Below are positions 61,311 through 64,000 of a DNA stretch of 64,000 bases, one piece after another (positions within the stretch are counted from its first letter, which is position 1; each line of letters starts with the position of its first letter). The translations under genes and the position numbers were made by a program. The notes under the pieces are model-generated. The model was not told where the DNA came from and did no database searches. It worked only from the letters and a program-made list of their open reading frames with translations. This stretch comes from Phenylobacterium sp. (lineage in GTDB: Bacteria > Pseudomonadota > Alphaproteobacteria > Caulobacterales > Caulobacteraceae): positions 1 through 64,000 of the forward strand of contig NZ_JAUYAF010000076.1 of assembly GCF_030693625.1 (NCBI RefSeq), given 5' to 3'.

Positions 61311-63575
61311 CTAGATGGCGACGGAGGTCTTGCGCGCCAGGGTCTCGATCTCGTTGCGGATCGAGCCCGCCGAGCTCTTGATCAGGGCTGAAACCCCACG
61401 CCGGGCCGCCTCGCGGTCGCAGGACAGCACCATCTGCTTCACTGGCCCCAGGCCCGCCGGCGGCATGGACAGCCGCTCGAAGCCGAGCGCCACCAGGACG
61501 AAGGCCTCCAGGGGCCGGCCGGCCATCTCGCCGCAGACCGAGACCGGGGTGCCGGTCTCGGCGCAGGCCTGCTGGATCTGCTGCAGGGCCCGAAGCGCCG
61601 GCGGGGACAGGAAGTCGTAGCGGTCGGCCACGCGCGGGTTCCCCCGGTCGGCGGCGAACAGGTACTGCATCAGGTCGTTGGTCCCGACGCTGACGAAGTC
61701 GGTCATCGGCAGCAGGGCGTCCAGGTGCCAGATCAGCGACGGCGCCTCGATCATGGCCCCCACCTCCAGCCGCGAGGGCGCCGCGCGGCCCCGCCGCTGG
61801 GCCCAGGCGATTTCGTGGTCCACCAGGGCGCGCGCCGCCCGGAACTCGTCCACATTGGCCACCAGCGGGAACATGATCCGCAGCGGCCGGCCTCTGGCGG
61901 CGGCGATCAGCGCCCGCAGCTGCAGCCGCAGCAGGGCCGGCCGGTCCAGGCCCATGCGGATCGCCCGCCAGCCCAGGGCTGGATTGTCCTCCCGCTCGGC
62001 CTCGAGATAGGGCAGCACCTTGTCCCCGCCCAGGTCGAGCGTCCGGAAGGTCACCGCCAGGTCGCCGGCCGCGTCCATGACCCGCCCATAGAGGGCGGTC
62101 TGGGCGTTGAAGCGCGGCATCTCCTCGGCCACCATGAACTGGAACTCGGTGCGGAACAGGCCGATGCCCTCCGCCCCGGTCTCGGCCAGGATGTCCAGGT
62201 CGACGTCCAGGCCTGCGTTCATCAGCAGGGTGATCTTGGCGCCGTCGCGGGTGAAGGCCGGGGTGTCGCGCAGCTTGGCGAATTCCGCCCGCCGCTGGGT
62301 GCGCACCTCAAGCCTGGCCTGCAGCGCCTTGATGACGTCGGGCCGGGGCCGCAGATAGGCCTCGCCGGTCTCGGCGTCGACGATGACGGTGTCGCCCTCC
62401 GACACCTTGTCCCGCAGGCCCGCCAGCCGCCCCACGCAGGGGATGTCCAGCGCGCGGGCCACGATGGCCGCGTGGCTCGCCGCCGAGCCCTCCTCCAGCA
62501 AAAGGCCCTTCAGCTTGGTGCGGTCGTATTCCAGCAGGTCGGCGGGGCCCAGGTTGCGGGCGATCAGGATGGCGCCCTGGGGCAGGTCGCGAGTCTTGTG
62601 ACCTTCGCCCGACAGGTGGCGCAGCAGCCGGTCGTTGAGGTCTTCCAGGTCGTGCAGGCGTTCGCGCAGATAGGGGTCGCGGGCCTGGCCCAGGCGGGCG
62701 CGGTGCTCTGAACGCACCCGCTCCACCGCCGCCTCGGCGGTCAGGCCGTTGCGCACCGCGTCCTCCAGGCTGCGGTTCCAGCCGCGGTCGTGGGCGAACA
62801 TCCGGTAGGTGTCGAGCACCTCATAACTGGCTTCAACCAGCCCGTGCTGACCGTCCAGCATCTGGTCGATCTGGGCCTGCAGGCTGGCGACCGCGGTGGA
62901 CAGCCGGATCTCCTCGGCCGCCACGTCGTCGCTCAGCAGCTTGGAGGTCGCCACCGGCGGCTCGTGCAGGACCACGACGCCCAGCGCCAGGCCGTCGGCG
63001 AACTTGGCGCCCTTCAGCCGCTCGGGGCGGTGGGGCACCAGCTCGGCGTTCTTCAGCGCGCCTTCGCTGGCCAGCTCGCTGCTGGCCACCATCTCGGCCA
63101 GCACCATGGCGACGATCTGCAGGTCCTCGACCTCGTCGTCGGAATAGACCCGCTCGGTGCGGTTCTGGACCACCAGCACGCCGATCACCCGCCCGCCGCG
63201 CAGCAGGGGCACTCCCATGAAGGCGTGGAACGGGTCTTCGCCGGTCTCGGGGCGGTAGGAGAAGGCCGGGTGGTTGGGGGCGTCCGACAGGTTCAGCGGC
63301 CGGCCCAGGCGCAGGATTTCGCCCACCAGGCCCTCGCCGGGCTTCAGCCGGGTGACGTGGACGGCGGTGGGATCCAGGCCCTCGGTGGCGAACAGCTCCA
63401 TGTCGTTGGCGCCGCCGCGCATGTAGAGCGAGCAGACCTCGGCCACCATCGAGCGCGCGATGATGCGCACCACCATGTCCAGGCGTGACTGCGCGGGCCC
63501 GCCGCCGGCCAGCGCCTCGCGGATCTGCCGCAGCAGGCTCCGTTGTCCTCGAATGGCGATGCCTGGTGCGGCCAT
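61311..63575 (-). CDS. ptsP: Phosphoenolpyruvate-protein phosphotransferase PtsP (EI-Ntr)
   Basis: 754 aa. The N-terminal GAF domain covers about 20-160 (IARSMVAEVCSLYMRGGAND, AFMGVPLLRGGRVIGVLVVQ). The phospho-histidine is in EEGSAASHAAIVARALDIPC, and the PEP-binding barrel follows (IGLFRTEFQFM, VSVGTNDLMQYLFAADRGNP, VSVCGEMAGRPL). It starts the nitrogen-related PTS by phosphorylating NPr, using PEP, and responds to glutamine through GAF. Start ATG 63575. The next gene is divergent. Confidence 0.97.
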   Translation of the reverse strand: MAAPGIAIRGQRSLLRQIREALAGGGPAQSRLDMVVRIIARSMVAEVCSLYMRGGANDMELFATEGLDPTAVHVTRLKPGEGLVGEILRLGRPLNLSDAPNHPAFSYRPETGEDPFHAFMGVPLLRGGRVIGVLVVQNRTERVYSDDEVEDLQIVAMVLAEMVASSELASEGALKNAELVPHRPERLKGAKFADGLALGVVVLHEPPVATSKLLSDDVAAEEIRLSTAVASLQAQIDQMLDGQHGLVEASYEVLDTYRMFAHDRGWNRSLEDAVRNGLTAEAAVERVRSEHRARLGQARDPYLRERLHDLEDLNDRLLRHLSGEGHKTRDLPQGAILIARNLGPADLLEYDRTKLKGLLLEEGSAASHAAIVARALDIPCVGRLAGLRDKVSEGDTVIVDAETGEAYLRPRPDVIKALQARLEVRTQRRAEFAKLRDTPAFTRDGAKITLLMNAGLDVDLDILAETGAEGIGLFRTEFQFMVAEEMPRFNAQTALYGRVMDAAGDLAVTFRTLDLGGDKVLPYLEAEREDNPALGWRAIRMGLDRPALLRLQLRALIAAARGRPLRIMFPLVANVDEFRAARALVDHEIAWAQRRGRAAPSRLEVGAMIEAPSLIWHLDALLPMTDFVSVGTNDLMQYLFAADRGNPRVADRYDFLSPPALRALQQIQQACAETGTPVSVCGEMAGRPLEAFVLVALGFERLSMPPAGLGPVKQMVLSCDREAARRGVSALIKSSAGSIRNEIETLARKTSVAI

Positions 63576-63841
63576 CGGCCCTGCGTCCCTCCCGAAACTC
63601 CCGCCCAGCCGGGCGGCCGCGGCCAGCCCGGCCGTCTTGACCGCTCCCTAGCAGCTTTGGACGTCGGAACGGAGACGGAAAAGCGTCGAGTGCACCCAGG
63701 AATGTCGCCGGTGGCGCAAGTTTGAGCGCGGGGACCGCGGGGCGATGACGCCCTTTGATCTGGCTCAATGCGGCCGGGGCCCTCCACACCCGACCCTGGG
63801 AGGGCCGCGGCGCAACGACGCCAGCGTGCGGGGGAGGGACC

Positions 63842-64000
63842 ATGACGTCATCGGGCGGATTGCTGCGGGTGAGGCGGATCGGCATGGCCGCGCCGTTCCG
63901 CTGGCTTGGGGGCGCCTGGAAGGATCTCTGGCGCGCCTGGCCGCCCCTGCTGGCCTACGGCCTGGCGCTGGCGGCCTTCAGTGTGTGGATGACCCTGAGC
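63842..64000 (+). CDS. Membrane protein, 5' end only (DUF2189-like)
   Basis: The first 53 codons from ATG 63842, behind GGGGGAGGGACC, are visible. RRIGMAAPFRWLGGAWKDLW, then PPLLAYGLALAAFSVWM, resemble the start of DUF2189-family proteins, where an aromatic W-L-x-x-G-W-x-D-L block precedes the first membrane helix. The rest of the gene lies beyond the window. Confidence 0.6.
   Translation, partial: MTSSGGLLRVRRIGMAAPFRWLGGAWKDLWRAWPPLLAYGLALAAFSVWMTLS

Overview
The window is GC-rich, gene-dense chromosomal DNA from an alphaproteobacterium, most likely a Caulobacteraceae member close to Caulobacter or Phenylobacterium. This is inferred from the gene set (DUF4167 and BA14K proteins, ComF-Grx-nitrilase-DUF1178 order, PtsP, a RodZ-like protein next to IspG, a Flp/PilA-type pilin) and from TTAACCAT half-sites. 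I saw no rRNA, tRNA, CRISPR array, insertion sequence or prophage. Many neighbours share 4-nt ATGA, GTGA or convergent CTAG overlaps. Coding density is high, so most long reading frames opposite the genes are GC-skew artefacts.

Region by region. 1-5.4 kb: a catabolic-looking island with an epoxide hydrolase (cut by the window edge) and a TetR regulator on the minus strand. Facing away is a plus-strand run of DUF2855 protein, carotenoid/stilbene-type oxygenase, DoxX-like protein, quinone oxidoreductase and NTF2-like protein. 5.7-12.5 kb: housekeeping secA, a thiolase, a lipoprotein parvulin and argJ. 12.5-17.9 kb: a signalling/surface locus with a CHASE2-(degenerate GGDEF)-EAL protein, a FecR-domain protein with a Gly/Asn repeat tail and a divergent TpsB outer-membrane transporter. 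18.0-25.3 kb: an RhlE-type helicase, then a minus-strand operon GST - DsbA-like isomerase - amidohydrolase - LacZ-type beta-galactosidase. 25.4-31.5 kb: MutT, a Flp-type pilin with an odd start, glycerate kinase, a WYL regulator, a BioC/NDUFAF5-like methyltransferase, a frameshifted comF, grxC, a nitrilase and DUF1178. 31.6-37.7 kb: M20 peptidase, arylsulfatase with its ribosome-binding site inside a 12-bp perfect inverted repeat, TetR and membrane methyltransferase, and a PNPOx-like protein. 37.8-43.7 kb: clpB, a BA14K/TSP3-repeat protein, small proteins, ArfB, a GNAT acetyltransferase behind a structured leader, and zur.

43.8-64 kb: DUF4167, prmC, MOSC, BrkB (opposite strand), prfA, a pair of paralogous winged-helix proteins, ispG, a RodZ-like protein, methyltransferases, a PaaI-like thioesterase, a saccharopine-dehydrogenase-like reductase, a GreA/B-like factor, an AadA-like nucleotidyltransferase, ptsP and the start of a DUF2189-like membrane protein.

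Best candidates for something not yet described are four. The first is the FecR / CHASE2-EAL / TpsB locus without a visible TpsA. The second is the leader (23-codon ORF plus a long nested hairpin ending in T6) in front of the GNAT gene. The third is the perfect palindrome over the sulfatase start. The fourth is the pilin whose most sensible start is a CTG overlapping the mutT stop. A dispersed nested palindrome (3.5, 26.0, 41.4 and 55.6 kb) looks like a genome-wide extragenic repeat family.
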